A stretch of 64,000 nucleotides of DNA from Spirillospora albida (GTDB taxonomy: Bacteria; Actinomycetota; Actinomycetes; Streptosporangiales; Streptosporangiaceae): NCBI RefSeq assembly GCF_000718255.1, contig NZ_JOFJ01000020.1, positions 1-64,000 on the forward strand, read 5' to 3'. Made by a program: the position numbers and the translations under genes. Under the pieces are notes generated by a model. That model did no database searches and was not told the DNA's origin. It saw only the letters and a list, made by a program, of their open reading frames with translations. Of the stretch, positions 17,365 through 25,374 are shown piece by piece (within the stretch, counting starts at the first letter, position 1; the number at the start of each line of letters is the position of its first letter).

Positions 17365-17720
17365 ACGAGGGCCTGGACGTCGTCCTTGGTGATCTCTTCG
17401 ACGAAGGTCGGGGCGCCGGCGATGCGGACGCCGGGGAGGACGTCGTCCGGGCCGATGTCCCGGCGGGCCGCGCACTGGGTGCAGAGGGTCACCTGGCCGG
17501 CGGTGAGGACGACCGAGAGCAGATCGTCGAGGGGCGTCGCGTGGGCGAGCTCGAAGCCTGCGGCGCGGCCGGGAAGCGCGAACCAGGACGCCTCGCCGGT
17601 GAGCCACAGCGAGACCGCCACGCCGCTCACCGCGGCGGCGGCCGCGACCGTGAACGCCTGGTTGCACCGTTCCGGGGCGTCGGCGCCCGCGGTCACCTTG
17701 ATCACCAGTGGTCTCGCCAT
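17358..17720 (-). CDS. DsrE family protein
   Basis: A 120-residue DsrE/F-like protein, a fold used in sulfur relay and related redox functions. It has a K-V-T-A-G start, a central L-C-T-Q-C-A-A-R segment with two cysteines (CxxC) and a C-terminal V-E-E-I-T-K-D-D-V. Many DsrE proteins use one such Cys to carry persulfide. The promoter looks leaderless: TAGAGT on the minus strand (17728-17733) ends exactly 7 bases before the ATG. Confidence 0.82.
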   Translation of the reverse strand: MARPLVIKVTAGADAPERCNQAFTVAAAAAVSGVAVSLWLTGEASWFALPGRAAGFELAHATPLDDLLSVVLTAGQVTLCTQCAARRDIGPDDVLPGVRIAGAPTFVEEITKDDVQALVY

Positions 17721-17768
17721 AGCCCGAACTCTAGACCTGGGCGGAGTAGCATCCGTGAGGTGGGCGGC

Positions 17769-17858
17769 ATGGTGAACGCGGGTGTCCTGGTCGTGGTCCT
17801 CGGGCTGGTGGCGGTGGCCGCCGTGCTGCTCGTGGTGCGGCTGAGCCGGTTGAAGTGA
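17769..17858 (+). CDS. Candidate 29-residue single-pass membrane miniprotein
   Basis: A short open frame encodes MVNAGVLVVVLGLVAVAAVL followed by LVVRLSRLK: a single membrane helix with a positive C-terminal anchor. A GAGG lies 8 bases before the ATG, and a TAGCAT hexamer at 17747-17752 could serve as -10 in the region divergent from DsrE. There is no homology evidence, and so short a frame could arise by chance in GC-rich DNA, but the clean helix and positioned signals favour a real gene. Confidence 0.45.
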   Translation: MVNAGVLVVVLGLVAVAAVLLVVRLSRLK

Positions 17859-17879
17859 CGGGCCGGCCGAGGTGGCGCC

Positions 17880-18521
17880 TCAGGTGATGTGGTCCACGAT
17901 GACGAGCAGCGCGGCGAGCGCGACGAGCAGCGCGCCGGTGCCGTAGCCGACCGCCATGAACAGCACCGCGCGGCGCCGGTAGGCGCGCGCGTCCCGGGTG
18001 CTGATCGTGTACTGGCCGATCTCCGGGTCCTTTCCGATGGTGCCGTTGGCCGACGTCCCGAGGACGTAGACGGACGTTCCGGCGGGCAGCGTCCACTCCT
18101 CGTAGTGGTACTCGCCGACCTCGCCCGAGGTGCCCGGGAGGGTGCCGTTGGTCGCCCGGCGCTCGTCGAAGGTCCGCACCGGGCCGTCCATGAAGGCGTG
18201 CTCGGGATGGATGGCGAGGCGGCCGGTGTGATCCTCCAGGTAGAAGGGCGCGTCGGACTTCTCGTCCAGGAACGTGTTCTTGCCGCTCGGCGTCTTAGCC
18301 GTGGCGCGGACGCGGTACCAGGCGCAGGGCGTCCCGGAGAAGGGCGCCGGCCGGAGGGGGACGGCCGTTCCGACGAGGTCGCAGGGGGAGCCGGGGGCGG
18401 GCAGGGACGCGCAGGTGGCGCGCGCCGCGCGGCGCATGGACCGGTGGCGGACGCGCCACACCCAGCCCACCGCGAGGAACACGGCGGCGAACAGCGCGAT
18501 GACGATGACGATGACGCTCAC
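17880..18521 (-). CDS. GIDE-domain membrane protein
   Basis: A 213-residue protein with membrane helices at both ends (about 2-22 and 186-210) and a loop domain between them. The loop carries the GIDE pattern: CDLVGTAVPLRP near the start, CAWYRVRA, a FYLEDHTGRLAI segment (D-x-T-G) and LPAGTSVYVLGT. The domain is shared with eukaryotic MUL1 (without its RING finger). Function in bacteria is unknown, though such proteins are thought to sense or organise membranes. No partner gene is evident here. Confidence 0.72.
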   Translation of the reverse strand: MSVIVIVIALFAAVFLAVGWVWRVRHRSMRRAARATCASLPAPGSPCDLVGTAVPLRPAPFSGTPCAWYRVRATAKTPSGKNTFLDEKSDAPFYLEDHTGRLAIHPEHAFMDGPVRTFDERRATNGTLPGTSGEVGEYHYEEWTLPAGTSVYVLGTSANGTIGKDPEIGQYTISTRDARAYRRRAVLFMAVGYGTGALLVALAALLVIVDHIT

Positions 18522-18626
18522 CCGACCGATGCTGCGCGCCGGGACGCGCTTGCGCCAGGGACGCGGGTCCCCTCCCGCCGGGACACCGGCGCGGGCCGCC
18601 CCGCGGCGCCGCTACGCTCGGTGCCC

Positions 18627-19112
18627 ATGGAGTTCGACCTGCATCCCGATCTCGAACCGCTGAAGTTCCTTCTGGGCACCTGGGAGGGCGCCGGTGTGGG
18701 CGGCTATCCCACGATCGAGAACTTCAACTTCGGCCAGGAGATCACCTTCGGCCACAACGGCAAGCCGTTCCTGATCTACTCCAGCCGCTCCTGGCTGATC
18801 GAGCCGGACGGCACGCTCGGCCGGCCGCTGGCGACCGAGACGGGCTACTGGCGCCCGCGGCCGGACCACCGGGTCGAGGTGACGCTGGCGCACCCGACGG
18901 GCATCGTCGAGATCTACGTCGGGAACGTCGCGTTCAGCCGGGTCGAGCTCCACACCGATGTCGTCGCGCGCACCGAGTCGGCGAAGGAGGTCACCGGAGG
19001 CCACCGCCTGTACGGCCTGATCGGCGAGGACCTCGGCTGGGCGTACGACATGGCGGCGGTGGGGAACAAGCTCCAGTCGCACCTGTCCGCGCAGCTCAAG
19101 CGCGTCGCCTGA
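18627..19112 (+). CDS. Nitrobindin-like FABP family heme protein
   Basis: A 161-residue beta-barrel of the nitrobindin (THAP4-like/FABP) family, which bind heme b and react with nitric oxide and peroxynitrite. It shows the GTWEGAGVGGYPTI signature at 17-30 and the C-terminal KLQSHLSAQLKR, whose His (about 154) is the expected proximal heme ligand. ATG 18627 fits the family start. A TACGCT hexamer ending 8 bases upstream suggests a leaderless transcript. In many actinobacteria it sits beside Fur and YgfZ genes, as here. Confidence 0.88.
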   Translation: MEFDLHPDLEPLKFLLGTWEGAGVGGYPTIENFNFGQEITFGHNGKPFLIYSSRSWLIEPDGTLGRPLATETGYWRPRPDHRVEVTLAHPTGIVEIYVGNVAFSRVELHTDVVARTESAKEVTGGHRLYGLIGEDLGWAYDMAAVGNKLQSHLSAQLKRVA

Positions 19113-19130
19113 TCGTCCCTGGACATGAAC

Positions 19131-19193
19131 GATCCCCGGACCTTCCCCGCGTGGGCGGGGCGTGGACGGGACTGGTCCACGGGTCCGGGGATC
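19131..19193. ncRNA. Predicted three-way-junction RNA structure (strand unknown)
   Basis: An outer perfect 12-bp stem (GATCCCCGGACC 19131-19142 with 19182-19193, extendable by one C-G pair) encloses two perfect hairpins packed end to end. Hairpin A is CCCCGC/GCGGGG (19145-19160, loop GTGG); hairpin B is CGTGGAC/GTCCACG (19161-19181, 7-base loop). On the plus strand it lies 18 bp after the nitrobindin stop and could be part of a terminator. On the minus strand it lies downstream of the 12-codon frame at 19277-19315. No U-tract follows on either strand. Confidence 0.5.
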
Positions 19194-19276
19194 GGGTGCC
19201 TGCCTGGTATTCGCCGGTCGCCGTCGCGACCGGTGGCCATGGCCCGGAGGCGCATGGTGCCGAGGCGGGACGGCGA

Positions 19277-19315
19277 CTAGCGGACAGCCACCTCGCGAGT
19301 CCCAAAATCGATCAT
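19277..19315 (-). CDS. Candidate 12-codon leader peptide with exceptional Shine-Dalgarno
   Basis: On the minus strand a tiny frame MIDFGTREVAVR-stop is preceded, 11 bases upstream of the ATG, by AGGAGG inside GAAAGGAGGTG (19325-19335), an 11-base perfect complement to the usual 16S rRNA 3' end. No downstream minus-strand gene follows until 18521; the three-way-junction structure comes next. It may be a leader peptide of a regulatory RNA. Coding status is inferred from signal strength only. Confidence 0.42.
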   Translation of the reverse strand: MIDFGTREVAVR

Positions 19316-19383
19316 TTCGTGGACCACCTCCTTTCGCGCGTACCTCGCAAGCTATGCGACGGCGACGCGATGCGGCAAGCGAG

Positions 19384-19417
19384 TTAACGGCGATCTCGTC
19401 CGGCATAGACTCGGGGC
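19384..19417 (+). promoter_or_regulatory. Leaderless promoter of the Fur-family gene
   Basis: TTAACG (19384-19389), a 16-bp spacer and TAGACT (19406-19411) form a -35/-10 pair. The -10 ends 6 bases before the ATG at 19418, which places the transcription start at or next to the start codon. No ribosome binding site is present, consistent with a leaderless mRNA. Confidence 0.55.
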
Positions 19418-19834
19418 ATGGTCGAGTCGTGGCAGGAGGAGCTGCGGGCTAGGGGATACCGGGTGACCCCGCAGCGCCAGCTGGTGCTGGAGGCCGTCAC
19501 GAACCTGGAGCACGCGACGCCCGAGGAGATCTGCACCGAGGTGCAGCGGACCGCGCGTGGCGTCAACATCTCCACCGTCTACCGGACGCTGGAGCTCCTG
19601 GAGGAACTGGGCCTCGTCAAGCACGCGCATCTGGGGCACGGCCCGCCGAACTACCATCTGGCCGCCGAGGCGGAGCACATCCACCTGGTGTGCCGGGGCT
19701 GCCATACCGTCGAGGACGTCGATCCGGAGGCGGCGATGGGGCTCGCGCGGGTGCTGGAGCGCGACGCCGGGTTCGAGACGGACGTGCACCACCTCACCGT
19801 CTACGGGCGGTGCAAGAACTGCCGCGGCGAATAG
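19418..19834 (+). CDS. Fur-family transcriptional regulator
   Basis: A 138-residue metal-responsive repressor. It has an N-terminal winged helix (RGYRVTPQRQLVLEAV ... NISTVYRTLELLEELGLV) and a C-terminal dimerisation domain with HIHLVCRGC and YGRCKNC, two CxxC pairs that bind structural zinc. Which metal it senses (Fe, Zn, Ni or peroxide via Fe) cannot be decided from sequence alone. It probably shares a neighbourhood function with nitrobindin and YgfZ. Its stop (TAG) is part of the TAGTCT hexamer that precedes the next gene. Confidence 0.88.
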   Translation: MVESWQEELRARGYRVTPQRQLVLEAVTNLEHATPEEICTEVQRTARGVNISTVYRTLELLEELGLVKHAHLGHGPPNYHLAAEAEHIHLVCRGCHTVEDVDPEAAMGLARVLERDAGFETDVHHLTVYGRCKNCRGE

Positions 19835-19843
19835 TCTGGGGCC

Positions 19844-20815
19844 ATGAAGAGCCCGCTGCTGGAGTCGCCCGGAGCCGTCGCCGCCGATCGTCCCGACGAG
19901 GAGGTCGCGGCGCACTACGGGGAGCCTTCGCAGGAGCAACGGGCACTGGCGGCGGGGACGGCGTTCGTCGACCGGGGCAACCGGGGCGTCGTCAGGATCG
20001 CCGGCCCGGACCGGCTGAAGTGGCTGCACAGCCTGCTCAGCCAGAGCTTCGAGGGCCTCGCGCCGTTCGCGCCGACGGAGGCGCTGCTGCTCAGCCCCAA
20101 GGGCCACATCGAGAACCACCTGTTCGTGATCGACGACGGCGAGGCCGTGTGGGCGCACGTGGAGCCCGGCGCCGCGTCCGGTCTGGTGGCGTTCCTCGAC
20201 TCGATGCGGTTCATGCTGCGGGTCGAGGTCCAGGACGTGTCGGACGAGTACGCCGTCGTCACCGGGCCCGGGGCGGAGGGCCTCGGCTGGCCCGACGCGG
20301 AGGGCACCTTCACGCGCGTCGTGCCGAGGGGCGGGTTCCCCGACCTGCGTCCGGCGGGGCTGTGGGCCTACGAGGCGCTGCGGATCGCGGCGCACCGGCC
20401 CCGTTTCGGCCTCGACACCGACCACCGGACGATCCCGCACGAGGTCGGGCTCGTGGAGACGGCCGTCCACCTGAACAAGGGCTGCTACCGGGGGCAGGAG
20501 ACGGTCGCGCGCGTCCACAACCTGGGGCGCCCGCCGCGCCGGCTGGTGTTCCTGCACCTGGACGGCAGCGTCGACCGGCTGCCCGCGCACGGCGACCCGG
20601 TCGAGATCCCCGGCGGACGGGCCGTCGGCACCGTCGGGACGGCGGCGCGGCACCATGAGCTGGGGCCGATCGCGCTGGCGCTGGTGAAGCGGAACACGCC
20701 GGTGGACGCGGAGCTCCTCGCGGGCGGGGTCGCCGCCGCGCAGGAGGTCGTCGTGTCGCCGGAAACGGGCGCCAACGCGCAGATCGACCTGCGGAGGCGT
20801 CCCGCGGCCCGGTAG
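19844..20815 (+). CDS. ygfZ: YgfZ-type folate-binding protein
   Basis: A 323-residue protein of the GcvT-like YgfZ/CAF17/Iba57 family, which uses tetrahydrofolate to support assembly or repair of Fe-S enzymes such as MiaB. The signature KGCYRGQETVAR (near 210) contains the conserved Cys. The N-terminal GVVRIAGPDRLKWLHSLLSQ matches the folate-binding domain. It follows the Fur gene by 9 bp. TAGTCT ending 6 bases before the ATG suggests an additional leaderless start. The Fur-YgfZ pairing makes sense for iron or oxidative stress control. Confidence 0.9.
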   Translation: MKSPLLESPGAVAADRPDEEVAAHYGEPSQEQRALAAGTAFVDRGNRGVVRIAGPDRLKWLHSLLSQSFEGLAPFAPTEALLLSPKGHIENHLFVIDDGEAVWAHVEPGAASGLVAFLDSMRFMLRVEVQDVSDEYAVVTGPGAEGLGWPDAEGTFTRVVPRGGFPDLRPAGLWAYEALRIAAHRPRFGLDTDHRTIPHEVGLVETAVHLNKGCYRGQETVARVHNLGRPPRRLVFLHLDGSVDRLPAHGDPVEIPGGRAVGTVGTAARHHELGPIALALVKRNTPVDAELLAGGVAAAQEVVVSPETGANAQIDLRRRPAAR

Positions 20816-20867
20816 GGAAGCGGAGAAATCCGGCGAAAGTCGGCCCCGGCAAGGTAGATTTCCACCG

Positions 20868-21362
20868 ATGGTCGCGAACCCCCAGGAACCGCCAGCCCCC
20901 CGGCGCGGGACGCGGCGCCGCCCCCGGCGCGAGTCGCCGCTCGTGTGGTGGGGCGTGTTCGCGGTCGTCGGCGTGGCGGCCGTCCTCCTGTGGTCGTGGC
21001 GGATCGCGCTGCTCGGCCTGCTGCTCTGGTGCCTGTACGAGTTCGTCCTGGTCCCGACGATCTGCCGGGTCATGACGCGGCAGGGCTACGCGTGCCGCGA
21101 ACCCGTCCGGGGCCGCCTGTTCGCCTGCGGGGAGCGGCACCAGCGCGTGAAGTCGGACGCGCTGTGGCGCCTCGCCGGCCTCCGCAACCCGTTCCGCCCG
21201 AAGGGCCGGGACGCCGACGGCCGGGCGCACCGCGACACCGGCGTCGTCGTCTTCTCGCCGTCCGTGCGGGGGCGTCTCGCGCAGGCCGACCGCATGCTGA
21301 TCCTCCTGGCGTCCGCCGGGACGCTCGTCGCCCTGGCCGGGATGGTCTACGGGCTGGCGTGA
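20868..21362 (+). CDS. Hypothetical membrane protein
   Basis: A 164-residue protein with a basic Pro/Arg-rich N terminus, two hydrophobic segments at about 26-57 and a C-terminal membrane helix at about 143-162. Between them is a basic soluble stretch with three cysteines. It is not recognised. A TAGATT hexamer ending exactly 7 bases before the ATG points to leaderless expression. It lies between ygfZ and dtd; its stop is 1 bp from the stop of the convergent dtd gene. Confidence 0.6.
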   Translation: MVANPQEPPAPRRGTRRRPRRESPLVWWGVFAVVGVAAVLLWSWRIALLGLLLWCLYEFVLVPTICRVMTRQGYACREPVRGRLFACGERHQRVKSDALWRLAGLRNPFRPKGRDADGRAHRDTGVVVFSPSVRGRLAQADRMLILLASAGTLVALAGMVYGLA

Positions 21363-21363
21363 C

Positions 21364-21789
21364 TCACAGGTCCACGACGAGGGTGATCGGCCCGTCGTTG
21401 ACCAGCGACACCTGCATGTCCGCCCCGAAGCGGCCCGTCTCGACCTTCGCCCCGAGGGCGCGGAGCTCGTCCACGACCGCGTCGACCAGGGGTTCGGCGA
21501 CGGGGCCGGGCGCCGCGGCGGTCCACGTCGGGCGCCGCCCCTTGCGGGCGTCGCCGTAGAGGGTGAACTGGCTGATCACGAGGAGCGGCGCGTTCACGTC
21601 CGAGCATGATCTCTCGTCGTGCAGGACGCGCAGCCCCCAGAGCTTCGCGGCCATCCGCTTCGCCTTCGCCGCGTCGTCGTCATGGGTCACGCCCACGAGG
21701 ACCATGAGGCCCGGCTCCTCGATCGCACCCACGACACGGCCCTCGACGGACACGCTCGCCCTGCTCACCCTCTGGACTACAGCACGCAT
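21364..21789 (-). CDS. dtd: D-aminoacyl-tRNA deacylase
   Basis: Homodimeric enzyme that hydrolyses D-aminoacyl-tRNAs (and Gly-tRNA-Ala), keeping D-residues out of protein. With the start at MRAVVQRVSRASV (21789) it has 141 residues; an in-frame start two codons upstream exists. The catalytic SQFTLYGD motif lies near residue 75, and the cross-subunit Gly-cisPro motif is in NDGPIT near 132-137. All family positions are intact. Confidence 0.94.
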   Translation of the reverse strand: MRAVVQRVSRASVSVEGRVVGAIEEPGLMVLVGVTHDDDAAKAKRMAAKLWGLRVLHDERSCSDVNAPLLVISQFTLYGDARKGRRPTWTAAAPGPVAEPLVDAVVDELRALGAKVETGRFGADMQVSLVNDGPITLVVDL

Positions 21790-21809
21790 GACCATGCATT
21801 CTGCCGCTT

Positions 21810-22637
21810 ATGGGAGCAACGACGCTCATCACGGTGGCGCCCACGGGCGCGGAGTCCGCCAAGGCGGATGTCCCGGCCCTGCCCGTCACCCTGGATGAAC
21901 TTGTACAGACCGCCAAGGAATGCGAGGCGGCCGGTGCCGCCATCGTCCACGTGCACATCCGCGACGACGACGCGCGGCCCACGCTCGACCCGTCCCGCCT
22001 CAGGGACACGGTGCGGGCGCTGCGGGAGGGCACGGGACTGATCGTCCAGCTGTCCACGGGGGGTGCGGTCACCGACCCCTACGAGGACCGCCTCCGCGTC
22101 CTGGACGCGGAGCCCGACATGTGCTCCCTCACCTGCGGGACGGTCAACTTCGGCGACGACGTGTTCATGAACCCGTGGCCGTTCATGGTGGAGCTGTACG
22201 AGCGGACCCGGGAACTGGAGATCGTCCCCGAGTTCGAGCTGTTCGACCTGGGCCAGATCGCGGCCCTGCACCGCCTCCTGGACAAGCACGGCCTTCCCTA
22301 CGGCGGGCATGTCCACTGCGACCTGGTGATGGGCGTCCCGGGCGCCATGCCGGGCGACGCCCGCACCCTGGTCGCGGCCGTGGAGGCCCTCCCGGAAGGC
22401 GCCACCTGGTCGGCGACGGGTGTGGGCCGCACGTCCCTCCCCGTGATGTTCGCCGCCCTCTCGGCGGGCGGCCACCTGCGCGTCGGCATGGAGGACACGG
22501 TGACGTTCGCCAAGGGCCGTCCGGTGAAGGCGAACGCCGAACTGGTGGAGCGCGCCGCGCAGGCGGCCGCCCTGGCCCAGCGCCCCCCGATGCCGATCGC
22601 GGAAGCCCGCGCTCTGCTGGGGACGAAGCCCCGCTAG
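21810..22637 (+). CDS. Beta-keto acid cleavage enzyme (BKACE, DUF849)
   Basis: A 275-residue TIM-barrel zinc enzyme of the BKACE family, prototype 3-keto-5-aminohexanoate cleavage protein of lysine fermentation. Such enzymes condense or cleave beta-keto acids with acetyl-CoA. Expected metal-binding histidines are in IVHVHIRDD (near 45-52) and GGHVHCDLV (near 171-179). The STGG and FELFD motifs are also present. No lysine-fermentation genes are nearby, so the substrate is unknown. Its promoter region is shared with the divergent dtd gene, only 20 bp away. Confidence 0.88.
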   Translation: MGATTLITVAPTGAESAKADVPALPVTLDELVQTAKECEAAGAAIVHVHIRDDDARPTLDPSRLRDTVRALREGTGLIVQLSTGGAVTDPYEDRLRVLDAEPDMCSLTCGTVNFGDDVFMNPWPFMVELYERTRELEIVPEFELFDLGQIAALHRLLDKHGLPYGGHVHCDLVMGVPGAMPGDARTLVAAVEALPEGATWSATGVGRTSLPVMFAALSAGGHLRVGMEDTVTFAKGRPVKANAELVERAAQAAALAQRPPMPIAEARALLGTKPR

Positions 22638-22667
22638 CCAAAGCGGCGGGCCGGCACGTCATCCACA

Positions 22668-22709
22668 GGTCGAGTACCCGGTTCTCGCTGGTGAGCCGGG
22701 TACTCGACC
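22668..22709 (+). terminator. Long hairpin after the BKACE gene
   Basis: GGTCGAGTACCCGG (22668-22681) pairs perfectly with CCGGGTACTCGACC (22696-22709), a 14-bp stem with a 14-base loop that itself has a short CTC/GAG stem. A TTTTT run lies 38 bases downstream at about 22747. It probably terminates the BKACE transcript, but it lies 57 bp before the asparaginase start and could equally be an operator or attenuator for it. Confidence 0.6.
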
Positions 22710-22765
22710 ATGGAGGCAGCGGGTCCGTCCCGGTCGGGAGGGGCGCTTTTTCGTGGGGGGCTGTA

Positions 22766-23719
22766 GTGATCAATCCTGTGCTGGTCGAGGTCGAGCGGTC
22801 CGGGTTGGTGGAGTCGCGGCACCGGGGGGCCGCCGTCGGGCTGGCGGCGGACGGGTGTGTCGCGGTGCGGGCCGGGACGCCGGAGGCGGCGATCTTCCCC
22901 AGGTCGGCGAACAAGCCGATCCAGGCCGTCGCGATGCTGCGGAGCGGCCTCGAGCTGGACGGCGAGCTCCTCGCGCTCGCGGCGGGCAGCCATTCGGGCG
23001 AGGCGTTCCATGTGGAGGGCACCGAGAAGATCCTCGCGGGCGCGGGGCTCGGCGAGAGCGATCTGCGGTGCCCGGCGCAGTGGCCGGTCGACCCGGAGGT
23101 CGCGCAGGAGGTCGCGCGGTCCGGGGGCGCTCCCTCGCGGCTGCGGATGAACTGCTCGGGCAAGCACGCCGCGATGCTCGCGACCTGCGTCATCGCCGGG
23201 TGGCCGACCGGGGGCTACCTGGACGCCGCGCATCCGCTGCAGGTGGCCGTCCGGGCGGCCGTGGAGGAGCTGGCCGGGGAGCCGGTCGTGGCCGTGGGCG
23301 TGGACGGGTGCGGCGCGCCGCTGTTCGCGGTGTCGACGCTCGGTGTGGCGCGCGCGTTCCGGGCGCTGGTGCTGGCGGGGGAGGGGACGCCGGAACGCCG
23401 CGTCGCCGACGCCATGCGGACGCATCCGCAGTGGACGTCGGGGACTCGGCGCGAGGAGCGGCTGCTGATGGACGCCGTGCCCGGCCTGCTGGTCAAGTGC
23501 GGTGCCGAGGGCGTGGACGCGTTCGCCTACGCCGACGGCCGGGCCGGCGCCGTCAAGATCGACGACGGCGCGATGCGGGCACGGACCCCGATCACGGTGG
23601 CGCTGGCGCGGGCGCTCGGGATCCCGGGCGCGGACGAACTCGACTCCCTCGCGACCGTGGAACTGCACGGCGGCGAAGGAGTCGTGGGCGCCGTCCGCGT
23701 GGCGCCGGGCGTGCTCTAA
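22766..23719 (+). CDS. Asparaginase (L-asparaginase II family, PF06089 type)
   Basis: A 317-residue member of the thermolabile L-asparaginase family (Rhizobium etli type), distinct from the E. coli AnsA/B fold. The protein begins INPVLVEVERSGLVES. Conserved stretches are RSANKPIQA, AAGSHSGE, LRMNCSGKHAAML, GVDGCGAP and KIDDG, which include the Ser-Lys and Cys active-site regions of this family. GTG 22766 is chosen for its upstream GGGGGG and for family length. Its 3' end overlaps the convergent membrane-protein gene by 4 bp. Confidence 0.88.
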   Translation: MINPVLVEVERSGLVESRHRGAAVGLAADGCVAVRAGTPEAAIFPRSANKPIQAVAMLRSGLELDGELLALAAGSHSGEAFHVEGTEKILAGAGLGESDLRCPAQWPVDPEVAQEVARSGGAPSRLRMNCSGKHAAMLATCVIAGWPTGGYLDAAHPLQVAVRAAVEELAGEPVVAVGVDGCGAPLFAVSTLGVARAFRALVLAGEGTPERRVADAMRTHPQWTSGTRREERLLMDAVPGLLVKCGAEGVDAFAYADGRAGAVKIDDGAMRARTPITVALARALGIPGADELDSLATVELHGGEGVVGAVRVAPGVL

Positions 23720-24021
23720 CCGGGGATCTTCGGCTCCCGGCCGGGCTGCGGGTTGTCCTTGCGGAACTCCGCCGGCTGCAGGAGGCGGTCCGGCGGGTAG
23801 CTGTGCGAGTACATGCCGGGCGTGTACGTGTAGTAGCCGCCCTGCTCCATGCCGCGGTAGTTGAACTGGTCGTTGCGGCGTTCGGGGTGAACCTTCCGCG
23901 ACGACGCCTGGAGTGTGAGGGTCAGCCAGCTCACCAGGGCCACGGTGGCGAGCACCGGGATGAGGAACAGCCCGATGGTGGCGCCGGTGGGCGCCGTTTC
24001 CGCCAGGACGGTCGCGAGCAT
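23716..24021 (-). CDS. Small membrane protein (paralogue of the gene at 25432)
   Basis: A 101-residue protein with a short extracytoplasmic N terminus, one membrane helix (about 15-37: TIGLFLIPVLATVALVSWL) and a cytoplasmic tail rich in Tyr, Pro, Arg and Gln. The start may instead be the GTG three codons upstream. The N-terminal layout (MLATVLAETAPTG, helix, then a basic R-x-V-x-P and RGxxxGG region) resembles the gene at 25432-25740, so the two appear to be paralogues flanking the MFS gene. Function unknown. Confidence 0.55.
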   Translation of the reverse strand: MLATVLAETAPTGATIGLFLIPVLATVALVSWLTLTLQASSRKVHPERRNDQFNYRGMEQGGYYTYTPGMYSHSYPPDRLLQPAEFRKDNPQPGREPKIPG

Positions 24022-24094
24022 CCGATCCACTTCCCTCCGATCGCGGACGAACCCGTCGGCCCGTCTATGCCCGAAGAAGGATGGTTCGCCCGGG

Positions 24095-25291
24095 TCAGGG
24101 AGTGTTCTTTGCCGGTTCTTGAGGCGCGGGGACGGCCACCGTGCGGTTCTGCCCCGCCGCCATGCCGGGGATCGCCAGGGCGGCGCTCAGCAGCAGCATC
24201 GCGATGGTCGGAACGGTCCAGCCGCCGGTGGCGTCGTACAGCGCGCCGACGGCGAGGGGGCCCAGCGCCGCGATCACGTAGCCGACGCCCTGCGACATCC
24301 CCGACAGCTGCGCCGCCACGTCCGCGTCGTGGGCGCGCAACCCGATGAACGCCAGCGCGACCGCGAAGCCCAGGCCCTGCCCGAACCCGAGGACGACCGT
24401 CCAGATCCAGATCGAGCCCAGCGGAGCCCAGGTGACGCCCGCGAAGCCCACCATGGTGAGGACGACCGACGCGATCACCAGGGGCCGCTGGTCGCGCACG
24501 CGCCGTTCCAGAGCCGGGACGGAGAGGGCGCCCACCGCCTGCAGCAGCGCCGACACGCCGAGGACGTACCCGGACGTGGCGTCGTCCATCCCGCGGTCCT
24601 GGCAGAGGGTCGGCAGCCAGCCGAACACGACGTAGGCGAGCATGGACTGGACGCCCATGAACAGGGTGACGTGCCAGGCGAGCCCGGACCTCCAGACCGC
24701 CCCGGCGACCCGCCGGCCGGGGGGCGGGGTGCCGCCCCGCAACGCCCTCGGCAGCCAGCACAGCGCGGCGACGGCGGCGGGGATCGCGAGGAGCCCCAGC
24801 GGCAGCCGCCACGAGGAGCCCGTGATGTCCTCGATCGGCACGACGACCGCGGACGTGACGGACGCGCCCGCCGTGACCGCGACCGTGTAGACGGCCGTCA
24901 CCGTCGTGATCGACTCGGGATGGTCCCGCTTGATGATCGCGGGGACCGCGATGTTGCCGACGCTGATCGCGGCGCCCGCGACGAGGGAGCCCGCGAACAG
25001 CCAGAACGGCGCGTCCAGCAGGCGGAGCAGGATTCCGGCGGCGAGCAGCGCCATCGCCGCGACCAGCAGCGCCTCGCTGCGCGGGGCGCGCGGCAGGAAC
25101 GGCGCGAGCAGCCCGTACGCGCCGAAGAACACGAGCGGCAGGGTGGTCAGCGCCCCGGCCGCCGCGCCGGACAGCCGAAAGTCGTCCTGGATCTCCGTCA
25201 GCAGCGGCCCGACGCCCGTGATCGCCGGGCGCAGGTTGACGGCGATGAGGACGATCAGCAGCAGCGCGCCGGCACCGCGCCGGCCGATCAA
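24095..25291 (-). CDS. CynX/NimT-family MFS transporter
   Basis: A 398-residue permease with about 12 membrane segments. The NLRPAITGVGPLL segment near residue 19 is the hallmark of the cyanate/nitroimidazole (CynX/NimT) group of the major facilitator superfamily. Substrates are mostly unknown and can include export of nitroaromatics. The gene stands alone between the two small membrane-protein paralogues, with no cyanase nearby. Confidence 0.87.
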   Translation of the reverse strand: MIGRRGAGALLLIVLIAVNLRPAITGVGPLLTEIQDDFRLSGAAAGALTTLPLVFFGAYGLLAPFLPRAPRSEALLVAAMALLAAGILLRLLDAPFWLFAGSLVAGAAISVGNIAVPAIIKRDHPESITTVTAVYTVAVTAGASVTSAVVVPIEDITGSSWRLPLGLLAIPAAVAALCWLPRALRGGTPPPGRRVAGAVWRSGLAWHVTLFMGVQSMLAYVVFGWLPTLCQDRGMDDATSGYVLGVSALLQAVGALSVPALERRVRDQRPLVIASVVLTMVGFAGVTWAPLGSIWIWTVVLGFGQGLGFAVALAFIGLRAHDADVAAQLSGMSQGVGYVIAALGPLAVGALYDATGGWTVPTIAMLLLSAALAIPGMAAGQNRTVAVPAPQEPAKNTP

Positions 25292-25374
25292 GCTGTCACC
25301 AGCGAAAACGGCACCGAACCTCCCGAGTCAGAACCACATGGTAGGGCGCCGCGCGGGATGGCCGGGATGAGACA

